Shown here piece after piece: positions 8,092 to 16,901 of a DNA stretch of 64,000 bases. Numbering within the stretch: position 1 is the first letter of the stretch; each line of letters begins with the position of its first letter. The DNA lies in NCBI GenBank assembly GCA_018823835.1, contig JAHJHT010000008.1, positions 186,001-250,000 on the forward strand, given 5' to 3'. The stretch is from Alphaproteobacteria bacterium (GTDB lineage: Bacteria; Pseudomonadota; Alphaproteobacteria; Rhizobiales; Rhizobiaceae). Both the position numbers and the translations under genes were made by a program. The notes under the pieces are model-generated. The model had not been told where the DNA came from and made no database searches. It worked only from the letters and a program-made list of their open reading frames with translations.

Positions 8092-9282
8092 TCACGCAGA
8101 CAGCGGCCCGCGGCCGTCATCCTTTATCCGTCTGGGCGGAGACAGTTGTTCCCCGGTCATAAGGTCAATGCCGATATCGATCAGGCTGACGGCATCCTCG
8201 TCACTTGCGACATCGGTCGCGATGATTTCTATTTCCGCATCGGCGATCATGGCGATCAGATCCGCTCCAGCCGGGGACCCCGAGCGACGGGTACCCCTGT
8301 CGAGCAGGCGATCGGCCGACAGCTTGATGAAGGCGCAGTTCGACTTCTTGATCGTTTCGAGACCGTCAGCCGTGCCGGTCCAGTCTTCGGCCGCGAGACC
8401 GATGTCCAGTCCTGAAAGAATCTCGAGAGGGGCACGGTGATCGTCAGCCTCGACCAGTTCCGCCGGCAGCGACAGGACGATGGAATGGGCGAGCGCGGGG
8501 TGGAGGCGGAAGATGTCGAGCACCGCGGCGAACTCGAGCCCGTCATCCAGCAGGGCGCTGGATATGGCCACGTGAAGCGGCATCTTGTCGTTGATGTCGC
8601 CCGGCCGCTTGCGCGCGGCTTCTGTCGCCGACACGACGGCCAGCCGTTCGAGCGCGGCCGAACTGAGCCTATCCACCTCGCGCGACAGGCGCCGTATGTC
8701 GACGGGCTCTCCCTCCTCGGGCTGGATGTGGAAATGCACCTCGAAGCCGCCGGCGGCGCCGCGGCCGGCGGCGATGATCGGTTGCAGGGCGAGATCGGCC
8801 TCGTCTGTCGATGCAACGCGCCGCAAGGCAGCCTCCACGCCTGGCTGGTCCAGATGGTCAGAACCACTCTGATCGGGTTTGCGAGCCGACTTGCTGCGCT
8901 TGCCGGTCGCCTCGGCCTTGCCAGGTCCGTCGTCGTGCGAGGTGTCCGTCCGCTTGCCCGACAACGCTTCGAGCTTGCGCGAGACGGTGGCGCTGAGGTT
9001 GCCGAGCACGGCCGCGTCGCGGTCACCGCGCGCCGACACGTCCTTGATGGCGGCATCCATCGACCGGGACAGACGCTCTAGTTCGAGCGAAACATCGTTG
9101 GAGCGGGTAATGGCCCGGTAGGAGAGGAACGTCGCCAGGGCGGCAAGGATCAGCGTTGCGATGGCCGTCAGCAGAACGACCTCGTCGACCGGCAGGCCTT
9201 GGGCAATCGCCAGTTGCAGCAGGAGGGTTGCGACCGCACACAGTATCGCCGCGCCGCCGATCGCCAAGAGTATCCGCTGCAT
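8092..9282 (-). CDS. membrane protein with degenerate EAL (c-di-GMP phosphodiesterase-like) domain
   Basis: About 396 residues. The N-terminus MQRILLAIGG begins two hydrophobic segments (about residues 5-25 and 35-55), followed by a charged linker (residues 60-160, rich in Lys/Ser/Asp). The C-terminal region (about 165-390) has the outline of an EAL domain: ALQPIIAAG corresponds to the family start LQPIV, and CAFIKLSADRL to the IKID strand. The signature EAL is replaced by EVH, the DDFGTG loop by AEDWTG, and the other metal-binding acidic residues are not visible. It is therefore probably a non-catalytic sensor or scaffold. I prefer the ATG at 9282 with GGAG upstream over a TTG at 9291. Confidence 0.75.
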   Translation of the reverse strand: MQRILLAIGGAAILCAVATLLLQLAIAQGLPVDEVVLLTAIATLILAALATFLSYRAITRSNDVSLELERLSRSMDAAIKDVSARGDRDAAVLGNLSATVSRKLEALSGKRTDTSHDDGPGKAEATGKRSKSARKPDQSGSDHLDQPGVEAALRRVASTDEADLALQPIIAAGRGAAGGFEVHFHIQPEEGEPVDIRRLSREVDRLSSAALERLAVVSATEAARKRPGDINDKMPLHVAISSALLDDGLEFAAVLDIFRLHPALAHSIVLSLPAELVEADDHRAPLEILSGLDIGLAAEDWTGTADGLETIKKSNCAFIKLSADRLLDRGTRRSGSPAGADLIAMIADAEIEIIATDVASDEDAVSLIDIGIDLMTGEQLSPPRRIKDDGRGPLSA

Positions 9283-9470
9283 AAACTCCAACCGCCCCTG
9301 TGAGCCGCGCGAATTTGCGCAACAGACAGGTTAGCGCAGTTCCATCGAATGCGCGCCCATTTTCGCCTCACATGCCGGAGCACAGCCAAATTCGGGTGAC
9401 AGGGTGAGGAGGTTCGGCTAATCCCGGTGCTTCCTGATCCGAAATCCGCAATGGTCGAGAAAGCCCTTAC

Positions 9471-10331
9471 ATGGCGAAAACGCCCGAAACGATTGACTCT
9501 CTCGACCAGATTTCCAGCCGCTACAAGGCGATCATCTGCGACGTCTGGGGTGTGCTTCACAATGGCATCACCCACTCGCCGGATGCAGCGGCAGCCCTCG
9601 CCAGGGCGCGTGACGGCGGCATGCCGGTCGTGCTCATTACCAACGCGCCGCGGCCATGCGACAGCGTCATCGCCCAGATCGAGGCGATCGGTGTTCCCGG
9701 CAGCGCCTGGGACAGCGTCGTTACCTCGGGCGATGTGACGCGGGATCTCATCAGGCAGGCGCCGCGCAAGATATTTCACCTCGGACCGGACCGGGACACC
9801 ACCCTCTATGACGGTCTGGACGTCGAACTGGTCGAGGAGTTCGAGGCTTCGGTCGTCGTCTGCACGGGATTCTTCGATGACGATCTCGAGAGCCCTGACG
9901 ACTATGTGGAGATGCTGAGGCGGCTTCGCGCGCGCGATCTTTCATTCATCTGCGCCAATCCCGACATCGTGGTCGAGCGCGGGGAAAAGCTGGTCTGGTG
10001 TGCCGGTGCACTGGCGCGCGACTATGCGCTGATCGGCGGCCGGACCCAGATTGCAGGCAAACCGCATGCCCCCATCTATGAGGCGGCCCTGAAGGCGGTT
10101 TCGGAACGGCTCGGCCGCGGGGTCGAACGCGGCGAGGTGCTGGCCATCGGCGACGGCATGCTGACCGACATCAAGGGCGCGGCCGACAACGGCTTCGACG
10201 CCCTTTATATATCCGGCGGAATCCACGCCGCCGACTACGGCCATCCCGACCAACCCGATCCAGAGCGGCTCGCGGCCTTCCTCGAGAAGCATGGATTCCA
10301 GCCGGTCGCCGTGATGCCGAAGCTTCGTTAG
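9471..10331 (+). CDS. HAD-superfamily hydrolase, TIGR01459/NagD-like
   Basis: A 286-residue phosphatase of the haloacid dehalogenase superfamily, subfamily IIA-like. Motif I is CDVWGVLHNG near residue 24, in which the first Asp is the expected nucleophile and Trp takes the usual second-Asp neighbourhood typical of the TIGR01459 group. Motif II is VLITNAPRP and motif IV is AIGDGMLTDIKGA near residue 225. The physiological substrate is unknown. The stop codon is 8 bases before ribF, so the two are probably co-transcribed; this neighbourhood is common in Rhizobiales. The promoter should lie in 9283-9470, shared with the divergent EAL-like gene. Confidence 0.88.
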   Translation: MAKTPETIDSLDQISSRYKAIICDVWGVLHNGITHSPDAAAALARARDGGMPVVLITNAPRPCDSVIAQIEAIGVPGSAWDSVVTSGDVTRDLIRQAPRKIFHLGPDRDTTLYDGLDVELVEEFEASVVVCTGFFDDDLESPDDYVEMLRRLRARDLSFICANPDIVVERGEKLVWCAGALARDYALIGGRTQIAGKPHAPIYEAALKAVSERLGRGVERGEVLAIGDGMLTDIKGAADNGFDALYISGGIHAADYGHPDQPDPERLAAFLEKHGFQPVAVMPKLR

Positions 10332-10339
10332 GCTGCCGA

Positions 10340-11332
10340 ATGGGGTCGGCCTTCCAACGCGTTACCGGCGTCGATCCAGTGAATCCGGCACTGCGCGGCG
10401 GTGTCGTCGCAATCGGCAATTTCGACGGCGTGCACCGCGGCCACCGTGCCGTGCTGGAGCGCGCCCTGGCGGAGGCGCAGCGGCGCGATGCGCCGGCGCT
10501 GGTGCTGACCTTTGATCCGCACCCGCGCTCGGTTTTCCGACCGGACGCTCCGATGTTCATCCTGACTCCGCCGCCTATGAAGGCGAGGCTGCTTTCGCAC
10601 CTGGGTTTCCAAGCCGTTGTCGAACAGCCTTTCACCAAAGCCTTCTCGCAACTCTCGGCCGATGCCTTCGTGATTGACGTGCTCGAGGGCCGGCTTGGGA
10701 TCAGCCACGCGGTAACCGGCTTCGACTTCCATTTCGGCAAGGGCCGGCAGGGTGGTCCGGCATTTCTGATGGAGGCCGGAGAAAAGCACGGTTTCGGCGT
10801 GACGCTGGTCGATGCTTTCAGAGACGAGAACACCGAGATCGTTTCATCGAGCCGGATCCGCGGCCTGCTAGAGGTTGGTGACGTAGCCGAGGCGGCCGGT
10901 CAGCTCGGTTACCGCTACACGGTCGAGGCCGAAATCGTGCCGGGGCAGAGGCTGGGCCGGACGCTGGGCTTCCCAACCGCCAACATGGTGCTGCCCGACA
11001 ATGTCGCGCTGAAACACGGGATCTATGCCGTTCGGTTTCGCAGGGCGGACGGCTCGATCCATGACGGCGTTGCAAGTTTCGGTCGCCGGCCGACGGTCAC
11101 CGAAAGCGGCGCGCCGCTGCTGGAGACATATGTCTTCGACTTCTCCGGAGACCTCTATGGCGAATTCTGCTCGGTGTCGTTCTTTGGCTTCCTGCGCGGC
11201 GAGCAGAAGTTCGACGGGCTCGAGCCGCTTGTCGCCCAGATGAAACGCGATGAGGAGGAAGCGCGGGCGCTGCTGTCGGCAACCATTCCCCTGTCTGCCC
11301 TTGACCTGGCCGTGGCATTCGGCGAGGCATAG
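10340..11332 (+). CDS. ribF: bifunctional riboflavin kinase / FAD synthetase
   Basis: Converts riboflavin to FMN and FMN to FAD, in the cytoplasm. The 330 residues are normal for RibF. The N-terminal nucleotidyltransferase domain has IGNFDGVHRGH (residues about 18-28) and TFDPHPRSVF. The SSSRIRGLL segment closes this domain. The C-terminal kinase domain has GRTLGFPTANM with the PTAN motif near residue 215, then GVASFGRRPTV. The ATG at 10340 follows the HAD stop codon closely. The family and both activities are secure by motif; expression is probably coupled to the HAD gene. Confidence 0.96.
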   Translation: MGSAFQRVTGVDPVNPALRGGVVAIGNFDGVHRGHRAVLERALAEAQRRDAPALVLTFDPHPRSVFRPDAPMFILTPPPMKARLLSHLGFQAVVEQPFTKAFSQLSADAFVIDVLEGRLGISHAVTGFDFHFGKGRQGGPAFLMEAGEKHGFGVTLVDAFRDENTEIVSSSRIRGLLEVGDVAEAAGQLGYRYTVEAEIVPGQRLGRTLGFPTANMVLPDNVALKHGIYAVRFRRADGSIHDGVASFGRRPTVTESGAPLLETYVFDFSGDLYGEFCSVSFFGFLRGEQKFDGLEPLVAQMKRDEEEARALLSATIPLSALDLAVAFGEA

Positions 11333-11408
11333 TCGAAGGGCCGGGCGCGCTTCGCCCTTAATTCAAACTTTACGCAATCGGCCGACAACAGGGCGGACCT
11401 CCAGCACA

Positions 11409-12236
11409 ATGAGCGACATGATCCGCAAACTCACACTTTCCGCGCTGCTTTGCACGGCAGCCAGCATCCTTGCCGGACATGCTTCGGCCGAGGAGGGGAG
11501 CGGGCTGTTCGACTGGGTGCACGGCGACTGGAAGCTGGTGCTTGGTGCAACCGGCATGGTGGCGCCCGACTTCGAAGGCGCCAGCGACATGATGTTTGCG
11601 GTGTCGCCGATCATATCGCTCGGCAAGGCCGGCCCGGAGCCGCGTTTCACCTCACGTGACGACAACATCTCGATTTCCCTGTTCGACAATGGTGCAGTGC
11701 GCGGCGGCCTGAACGGCAAGTTCCTGTTCTCCCGCGACGCCGGCGATTCGGACGATCTGGCAGGCCTCGACCCGGTGCGCTGGGGCGGTGAGGCCGGCGG
11801 CTTCGCGGAGTTCTACCCAACCGATTGGCTGCGCGTGCGCGGCGAGGTTCGGCACGGTATCAGGACGCATGATGGCGTGGTCGCTGAACTGCGCGCCGAT
11901 GCCTTCCATGATGTCACCCCGGCGATCCGCATTTCCGGCGGTCCCCGCCTGATGGTCGCCTCGGCTGACTATTTCGACACCTATTACGGCGTCACGCCTG
12001 CGGAATCGATCGCATCCGGTCTGTCGGAATACGATCCGGACGGCGGTATCGGTTCGGTCGGCGTCGGCGGCGCGATCGACTGGAAGACGACCGACCAGTT
12101 CACGACCAGCCTTTTCGGCGAGTATCAGCGCCTCGTGGGACCGGCAGCCGATTCCAGCCTCGTGCAGGAACGCGGCTCGGTGAACCAGTTCACCTTCGGC
12201 GTTTCCGCGAGCTACAGGTTCGACTTCACGATGTAG
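11409..12236 (+). CDS. MipA/OmpV-family outer membrane protein
   Basis: About 275 residues with a Sec signal peptide (MSDMIRKLTLSALLCTAASI, cleavage after HASA). The mature part opens with a short helix and beta strands such as WKLVLGATGMVAPDFEGASD, typical of MipA/OmpV outer-membrane barrels. It ends in SASYRFDFTM; ending on an aromatic-hydrophobic strand is usual for barrels. MipA of E. coli interacts with the murein machinery, but most members have no assigned role. The gene is inserted between ribF and ileS. A second ATG at 11418 (MIRKL) is an equally possible start. Confidence 0.82.
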   Translation: MSDMIRKLTLSALLCTAASILAGHASAEEGSGLFDWVHGDWKLVLGATGMVAPDFEGASDMMFAVSPIISLGKAGPEPRFTSRDDNISISLFDNGAVRGGLNGKFLFSRDAGDSDDLAGLDPVRWGGEAGGFAEFYPTDWLRVRGEVRHGIRTHDGVVAELRADAFHDVTPAIRISGGPRLMVASADYFDTYYGVTPAESIASGLSEYDPDGGIGSVGVGGAIDWKTTDQFTTSLFGEYQRLVGPAADSSLVQERGSVNQFTFGVSASYRFDFTM

Positions 12237-12384
12237 GCGCGTCCGCCGCGTTCGGTCTGCGCAAGCCAGAACATGCAGTCCCGGCAGGAAATGCTTTATT
12301 CCTGGCCCCGCCTCGTCTAGAAGCGGCAGCCATGACGCAAGCACCCAGAGACTTTGCGATTTCGATACGAATTACCGGCCCGGT

Positions 12385-12412
12385 CTTCCCCGCAGCCTGA
12401 GGCTGCCGGAAG
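12385..12412 (+). promoter_or_regulatory. hairpin in the leader region before ileS
   Basis: CTTCC-CCGCAGCC and GGCTGC-CGGAAG form a two-part stem (6 bp inner around a TGA loop, 5 bp outer). It lies about 97 bases before the ileS start in a 272-base gap. No T-run follows. I see no T-box features. It could be a terminator of the porin gene or an ileS leader element. Confidence 0.25.
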
Positions 12413-12508
12413 CTCCGGGACATCTTGCGTGGCCACCCTCGCGCATTTCCAGATTCATGATAATCCAACGTCCGGGCCTCGGCCGACGGGCAATTCCTGG
12501 CAAGCGAC

Positions 12509-15496
12509 ATGACCGACACATCCGACAAGATCGACTATTCCAAGACCCTCTACCTGCCGCAGACGGATTTTCCGATGCGTGCCGGCCTGCCCGACAAGGA
12601 GCCGCTGCTGGTCAAGCGCTGGCAGGAAATGGGCATGTACAAGCGGTTGCGCGAAAGTGCCGCCGGCCGCGAGAAATACGTGCTGCATGACGGCCCGCCC
12701 TACGCCAACGGCAACATCCATATCGGCCATGCGCTGAACAAGATCCTGAAGGACGTCATCACCCGTTCCTTCCAGATGCGCGGCTATGACTCGAATTACG
12801 TGCCCGGCTGGGACTGCCACGGCCTGCCGATCGAGTGGAAGATCGAGGAAAAGTACCGCGCCGCCGGCAAGAACAAGGACGAGGTGCCGGTCAACGAGTT
12901 CCGCCAGGAATGCCGCGACTTCGCCGCGCACTGGATTAAGGTGCAGGGCGAGGAGTTCCAGCGGCTCGGCGTGTTCGGCGATTTCGACAATCCCTATACG
13001 ACGATGAATTTCCACGCCGAGGCGCGCATCGCCGGCGAGTTGCTGAAATTCGCCATGTCGGACCAGCTCTATCGCGGCTCAAAGCCGGTGATGTGGAGCG
13101 TGGTCGAGCGCACCGCGCTGGCCGAGGCCGAGGTCGAGTACCAGGACTACGAGTCCGACACGATCTGGGTGAAGTTTCCGGTCAATCAAGTCGCCCTCTG
13201 GGCGCGAAACATTTCGGATGAAGGTAAGGCAGCGAAGCTGAATCCGGAGTATACGGAAAACTCGGACCTAAACGACGCACACGTCGTCATCTGGACGACG
13301 ACGCCCTGGACGATCCCCGGCAACCGCGCCGTCAACTATTCACCGCGCATCAACTACGGGCTCTACGAGGTCACGGCGGCCGAGAACGATTTCGGCCCGC
13401 AGCCGGGCGAGAAGCTGATCTTTGCCTCGGCGTTGGCGGATGCATCGGCCGAAAAGGCCAAGGTGACGCTGAATCATCTTCGCAGCGTTTCGCCCGAAGA
13501 GCTTGGAAGCCTTGTGCTTTCGCATCCCTTCAAGGGATTTGGCGGCGGCTATGAGTTCGCCGTGCCGATGCTCGCCGGCGACCACGTCACCGACGATGCC
13601 GGTACCGGATTCGTCCATACCGCACCCGGCCATGGCCGCGAGGATTTCGAGGCGTGGTCGGATGCGGCGCGCGATCTGGAAGCACGCGGCATCTCGTCGA
13701 AAATCCCGTTCACGGTCAACGACGCCGGATTCTTCACCAAGGACGCGCCGGGCTTCGGGCCGGACCGCGAGGGCGGGGCGGCGCGCGTCATCGACGACAA
13801 CGGCAAGAAGGGCGACGCCAACGAGGCGGTCATCGAGGAACTGATCGCGCGCAACGCGCTGTTCGCGCGCGGCCGGCTGAAGCACTCCTATCCGCATAGC
13901 TGGCGCTCCAAGAAGCCGGTGATCTTCCGCAACACGCCGCAATGGTTCGTCCACATGGACAAGGAACTGAGCGACGACTCGACGCTGCGCAGCCGGGCGC
14001 TCGCGGCAATCGACGCGACGCGCTTCGTGCCGGCCGCCGGTCAGACCCGCCTGCGTGCCATGATCGAGGAGCGGCCCGACTGGGTGCTGTCGCGCCAGCG
14101 CGCCTGGGGCGTGCCGATCTGCGTCTTCGCCGATGCCGACGGCAATGTGCTGAAGGACGAGGCGGTCAATGCGCGCATCATGGAGGCCTTCGAGGCCGAG
14201 GGCGCCGATGCATGGTTCGCCGAAGGCGCCAAGGAACGCTTCCTCGGCAACCACGACCCGGCAAAATGGCTGCAGGTCACCGACATTCTCGACGTCTGGT
14301 TCGATTCGGGCTCGACGCACGCCTTCACGCTGGAGGACCGTCCGGATCTCAAATGGCCGGCCGATGTCTATCTCGAAGGCTCCGACCAGCATCGCGGCTG
14401 GTTTCACTCCTCGTTGCTCGAAAGCTGCGGCACGCGGGGCAGGGCGCCCTACGATACCGTCGTCACGCACGGCTTCACCATGGCCGAGGACGGCAGGAAG
14501 ATGTCGAAGTCGCTCGGCAACACGGTTGTGCCGCAGGACGTCATCAAGCAGTCCGGCGCCGATATCCTGCGCCTGTGGGTGGTGACCACCGACTATTGGG
14601 AAGACCAGCGGCTCGGCAAGAACGTGCTGCAGACCAATGTCGATGCCTACCGCAAGCTCCGCAACACCATCCGCTGGATGCTCGGCACGCTCGCTCACGA
14701 CGACGGTGTTTCGATGCCGGTGTCGGAGATGCCCGAACTCGAACGGCTGATGCTCAACCGGCTGGCCGAACTCGACCAGATCGTGCGGGCGGGTTACGAC
14801 GCTTTCGATTTCAAGCGGGTGATGCGGACGCTGCTCGACTTCATGGTGGTCGAGCTCTCGTCCTTCTATTTCGATATCCGCAAGGACGCGCTCTACTGCG
14901 AGGCGCCGTCGAGCCCGAAGCGCAAGGCATCGGTCCAGGTGGTGCGCCACCTGTTCGATTGCCTGACGACGTGGCTGGCGCCGATGCTGCCCTTCACCAT
15001 GGAAGAGGCCTTCCTCGACCGCTATCCGGAAAAGGAATCGGTACATCTCGAGCAGTTTCCCGAAATTCCGGGCGACTGGCGCGATGCCGGGCTGGAGAAG
15101 AAGTGGCGCAAGGTGCGCGACGTACGCCGCGTGGTGACGGGTGCGCTGGAAATCGAGCGGGCCAAGAAGACGATCGGCTCGTCGCTCGAGGCGGTTCCGG
15201 TGGTCCATCTGTCCAACCCGCAACTGGAGAGCGAGATCGCCGGCGTCGACATGGCCGAGATCTGCATCACGAGCGGCTGGTCGGTTTCCCACGACGCCGC
15301 ACCGGAGGGCGCCTTCACCCTGCCGGACGTTGCCGGCGTCGGGGTCATTGTCGACAAGGCGGAGGCGCGCGGCCTCAGGAAATGCGCGCGTTCATGGCGC
15401 TACACGGCCGACGTGGGCTCCGATCCGGCCTTTCCGGATGTCTCGGCGCGCGATGCCGAGGTGCTGCACGAACTGCAAGCGGCGGGGCGTCTCTGA
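12509..15496 (+). CDS. ileS: isoleucyl-tRNA synthetase
   Basis: Charges tRNA-Ile in the cytoplasm. The protein has 995 residues, in the range of alphaproteobacterial IleS. The class I signature HIGH is in [12 protein letters not shown] near residue 71 and the KMSKS loop is in [11 protein letters not shown] near residue 664. The editing (CP1) domain has [11 protein letters not shown] around residue 259 and [11 protein letters not shown] near residue 367; a short extra segment ([15 protein letters not shown]) precedes it. The tRNA-binding helical domain fills the C-terminus. The ATG at 12509 is well placed. An intrinsic terminator follows. Confidence 0.98.
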   Translation: MTDTSDKIDYSKTLYLPQTDFPMRAGLPDKEPLLVKRWQEMGMYKRLRESAAGREKYVLHDGPPYANGNIHIGHALNKILKDVITRSFQMRGYDSNYVPGWDCHGLPIEWKIEEKYRAAGKNKDEVPVNEFRQECRDFAAHWIKVQGEEFQRLGVFGDFDNPYTTMNFHAEARIAGELLKFAMSDQLYRGSKPVMWSVVERTALAEAEVEYQDYESDTIWVKFPVNQVALWARNISDEGKAAKLNPEYTENSDLNDAHVVIWTTTPWTIPGNRAVNYSPRINYGLYEVTAAENDFGPQPGEKLIFASALADASAEKAKVTLNHLRSVSPEELGSLVLSHPFKGFGGGYEFAVPMLAGDHVTDDAGTGFVHTAPGHGREDFEAWSDAARDLEARGISSKIPFTVNDAGFFTKDAPGFGPDREGGAARVIDDNGKKGDANEAVIEELIARNALFARGRLKHSYPHSWRSKKPVIFRNTPQWFVHMDKELSDDSTLRSRALAAIDATRFVPAAGQTRLRAMIEERPDWVLSRQRAWGVPICVFADADGNVLKDEAVNARIMEAFEAEGADAWFAEGAKERFLGNHDPAKWLQVTDILDVWFDSGSTHAFTLEDRPDLKWPADVYLEGSDQHRGWFHSSLLESCGTRGRAPYDTVVTHGFTMAEDGRKMSKSLGNTVVPQDVIKQSGADILRLWVVTTDYWEDQRLGKNVLQTNVDAYRKLRNTIRWMLGTLAHDDGVSMPVSEMPELERLMLNRLAELDQIVRAGYDAFDFKRVMRTLLDFMVVELSSFYFDIRKDALYCEAPSSPKRKASVQVVRHLFDCLTTWLAPMLPFTMEEAFLDRYPEKESVHLEQFPEIPGDWRDAGLEKKWRKVRDVRRVVTGALEIERAKKTIGSSLEAVPVVHLSNPQLESEIAGVDMAEICITSGWSVSHDAAPEGAFTLPDVAGVGVIVDKAEARGLRKCARSWRYTADVGSDPAFPDVSARDAEVLHELQAAGRL

Positions 15497-15509
15497 CAGG
15501 GGACGCCGC

Positions 15510-15533
15510 GTCCGGCAGGCCGGGCTTTTCTTC
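15510..15533 (+). terminator. intrinsic terminator after ileS
   Basis: GTCCGG and CCGGGC form a 6-bp stem with one G-U pair around a CAGG loop, followed directly by TTTTCTTC. It begins 14 bases after the ileS stop codon, so the downstream lipoprotein gene is probably transcribed separately. Confidence 0.65.
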
Positions 15534-15682
15534 GCGGTCGTTGCCCTTGACGGCTGCTTAAGATAATAGCGGCAGACTCCGATAGACAAATTGTCGCCGG
15601 ATTTCCGTCGGATATGGTCGGAACGCACGATCCGGAGCGATCCGGGCCGACGAATGGGCGGGCTGCAGTGGGACTGGCTTAT

Positions 15683-16357
15683 ATGACTGGAAAATTTCGC
15701 GCCTGCGCGGCGATAACGGCGCCTTTGGCCGCTTGCGGCCTGCTGGTGTCGGGCTGCGTCAGTTCGCCGACCTACGGTACCGACAAGACCTCGACTGAAC
15801 AGCTCACGACCGACTTGACCGGCATGTTCTCGCTGAAGCCGAAGGGTGGGCGTTTCTCCGAGTACAAGCCGCGCCCCGAACTGGTGAAGCCGACCACGCC
15901 GACGACGGACCTTCCGCCGCCGCAGGAGAACATCGTCACCGCTTCCGCCGAAGTGTGGCCGGAATCGCCTGAGGAAAAGCGCGCGCGCATCCGCGCCAAT
16001 GCAACCGAAAACCGCGACAATCCCGGATTCGAGCCCGAGGTCATCAACGACATCAGCGGCGCGGCCAGTTCGTCCGGTACGAAAGCCAACGACCGCGCGG
16101 CTGATTCCGGCGTCGGGCGCGGCAACGGCCCGAAGGCGGATACGAAGAAGGCGAAGCAGCAGCTTGCTGCGTCCACGCAGGGCAACCCGACGGTGCGCCG
16201 GACGCTGACCGAGCCGCCGCTTGAATATCGCCTGCCGGCCGAAACCGCGCCTGTCGATGAACTCGGCGAGGACGAGTACACCAAGGAACGGCGCCTCAAG
16301 GCGGCCGCCAAGCGCAAGGGCGACAAGAGCTGGCGCGACCTCGTGCCGTGGCTCTGA
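15683..16357 (+). CDS. predicted outer-membrane/periplasmic lipoprotein of unknown function
   Basis: About 224 residues. The N-terminus MTGKFRACAAITAPLAACGL runs into a lipobox LVSGC, so the mature protein would be lipidated at that Cys (about residue 33). The rest is polar and probably largely disordered, rich in Pro, Lys, Arg and Glu, with a more ordered tail ending in SWRDLVPWL. I do not recognise a domain. The ATG at 15683 puts the signal peptide at the N-terminus; a GTG at 15668 and longer open sequence upstream are alternatives. It converges with tadA, with only one base between stop codons. Confidence 0.72.
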   Translation: MTGKFRACAAITAPLAACGLLVSGCVSSPTYGTDKTSTEQLTTDLTGMFSLKPKGGRFSEYKPRPELVKPTTPTTDLPPPQENIVTASAEVWPESPEEKRARIRANATENRDNPGFEPEVINDISGAASSSGTKANDRAADSGVGRGNGPKADTKKAKQQLAASTQGNPTVRRTLTEPPLEYRLPAETAPVDELGEDEYTKERRLKAAAKRKGDKSWRDLVPWL

Positions 16358-16358
16358 C

Positions 16359-16805
16359 CTAGCGTCTTTCGCGAAAAAACCGCTTCAGAAGCTCAGACGA
16401 ACCGATCTCGCTGATGCCGGGATAGACCTCCGGCGCATGATGGCAGGTCGGGGACGAGAAGAAGCGCACGCCGCTGATGACCGCGCCGCCCTTGGGGTCC
16501 GCAGCGCCGAAATAGAGGCGCCGGATTCGGGCGAATGAGATGGCGGCGGCACACATGGTGCAGGGCTCGAGCGTCACGTAGAGGTCGCACTCCCCGAGGC
16601 GTTCGGCAGTCAGGCGTTGCGACGCCTCGCGAATGACCAGCATCTCGGCATGTGCGGTCGAATCGGGAAGTTCGCGGGTCCGGTTGCCGGCGCGGGCGAT
16701 GATCTCGCCGCCCTGCACGATGATTGCGCCGATGGGCACCTCGCCGCGAGCGCCGGCCGCTTCGGCCTCGGAAAGGGCCTCGGTCATAAAGTCCGGGCGA
16801 TTCAA
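16359..16805 (-). CDS. tadA: tRNA-specific adenosine-34 deaminase
   Basis: Deaminates adenosine 34 of tRNA-Arg(ACG) to inosine. The protein is 148 residues, standard length. The zinc-dependent cytidine-deaminase fold is clear: TAHAEMLVIREA holds the catalytic His-Ala-Glu and EPCTMCAAAIS supplies the two Cys ligands. YFGAADPKGG is typical of TadA. I keep the TTG at 16805 because residues before the internal Met (MNRPDFMTEALSEA) align with the family N-terminus; the ATG at 16787 is the alternative. It is divergent from the rluB-like gene, a common Rhizobiales arrangement. Confidence 0.94.
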   Translation of the reverse strand: MNRPDFMTEALSEAEAAGARGEVPIGAIIVQGGEIIARAGNRTRELPDSTAHAEMLVIREASQRLTAERLGECDLYVTLEPCTMCAAAISFARIRRLYFGAADPKGGAVISGVRFFSSPTCHHAPEVYPGISEIGSSELLKRFFRERR

Positions 16806-16901
16806 GCCGGATATCCGCGACGACCGGTCAGGTTCAAACTCAATTTCCTCGCAAGCCAGAAACGATCCTGTTATCTAGCCGCCCAAAGGGGCAAAAGCCA
16901 C

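Noticed and set aside
12237-12508. T-box or other amino-acid riboswitch before ileS
   Set aside because: No T-box sequence, specifier stem or terminator/antiterminator pair was seen; only one modest hairpin.
13340-15292. A 650-codon open frame on the - strand opposite ileS
   Set aside because: Shadow of the ileS reading frame; composition dominated by His, Arg and Ala with no recognisable motif.
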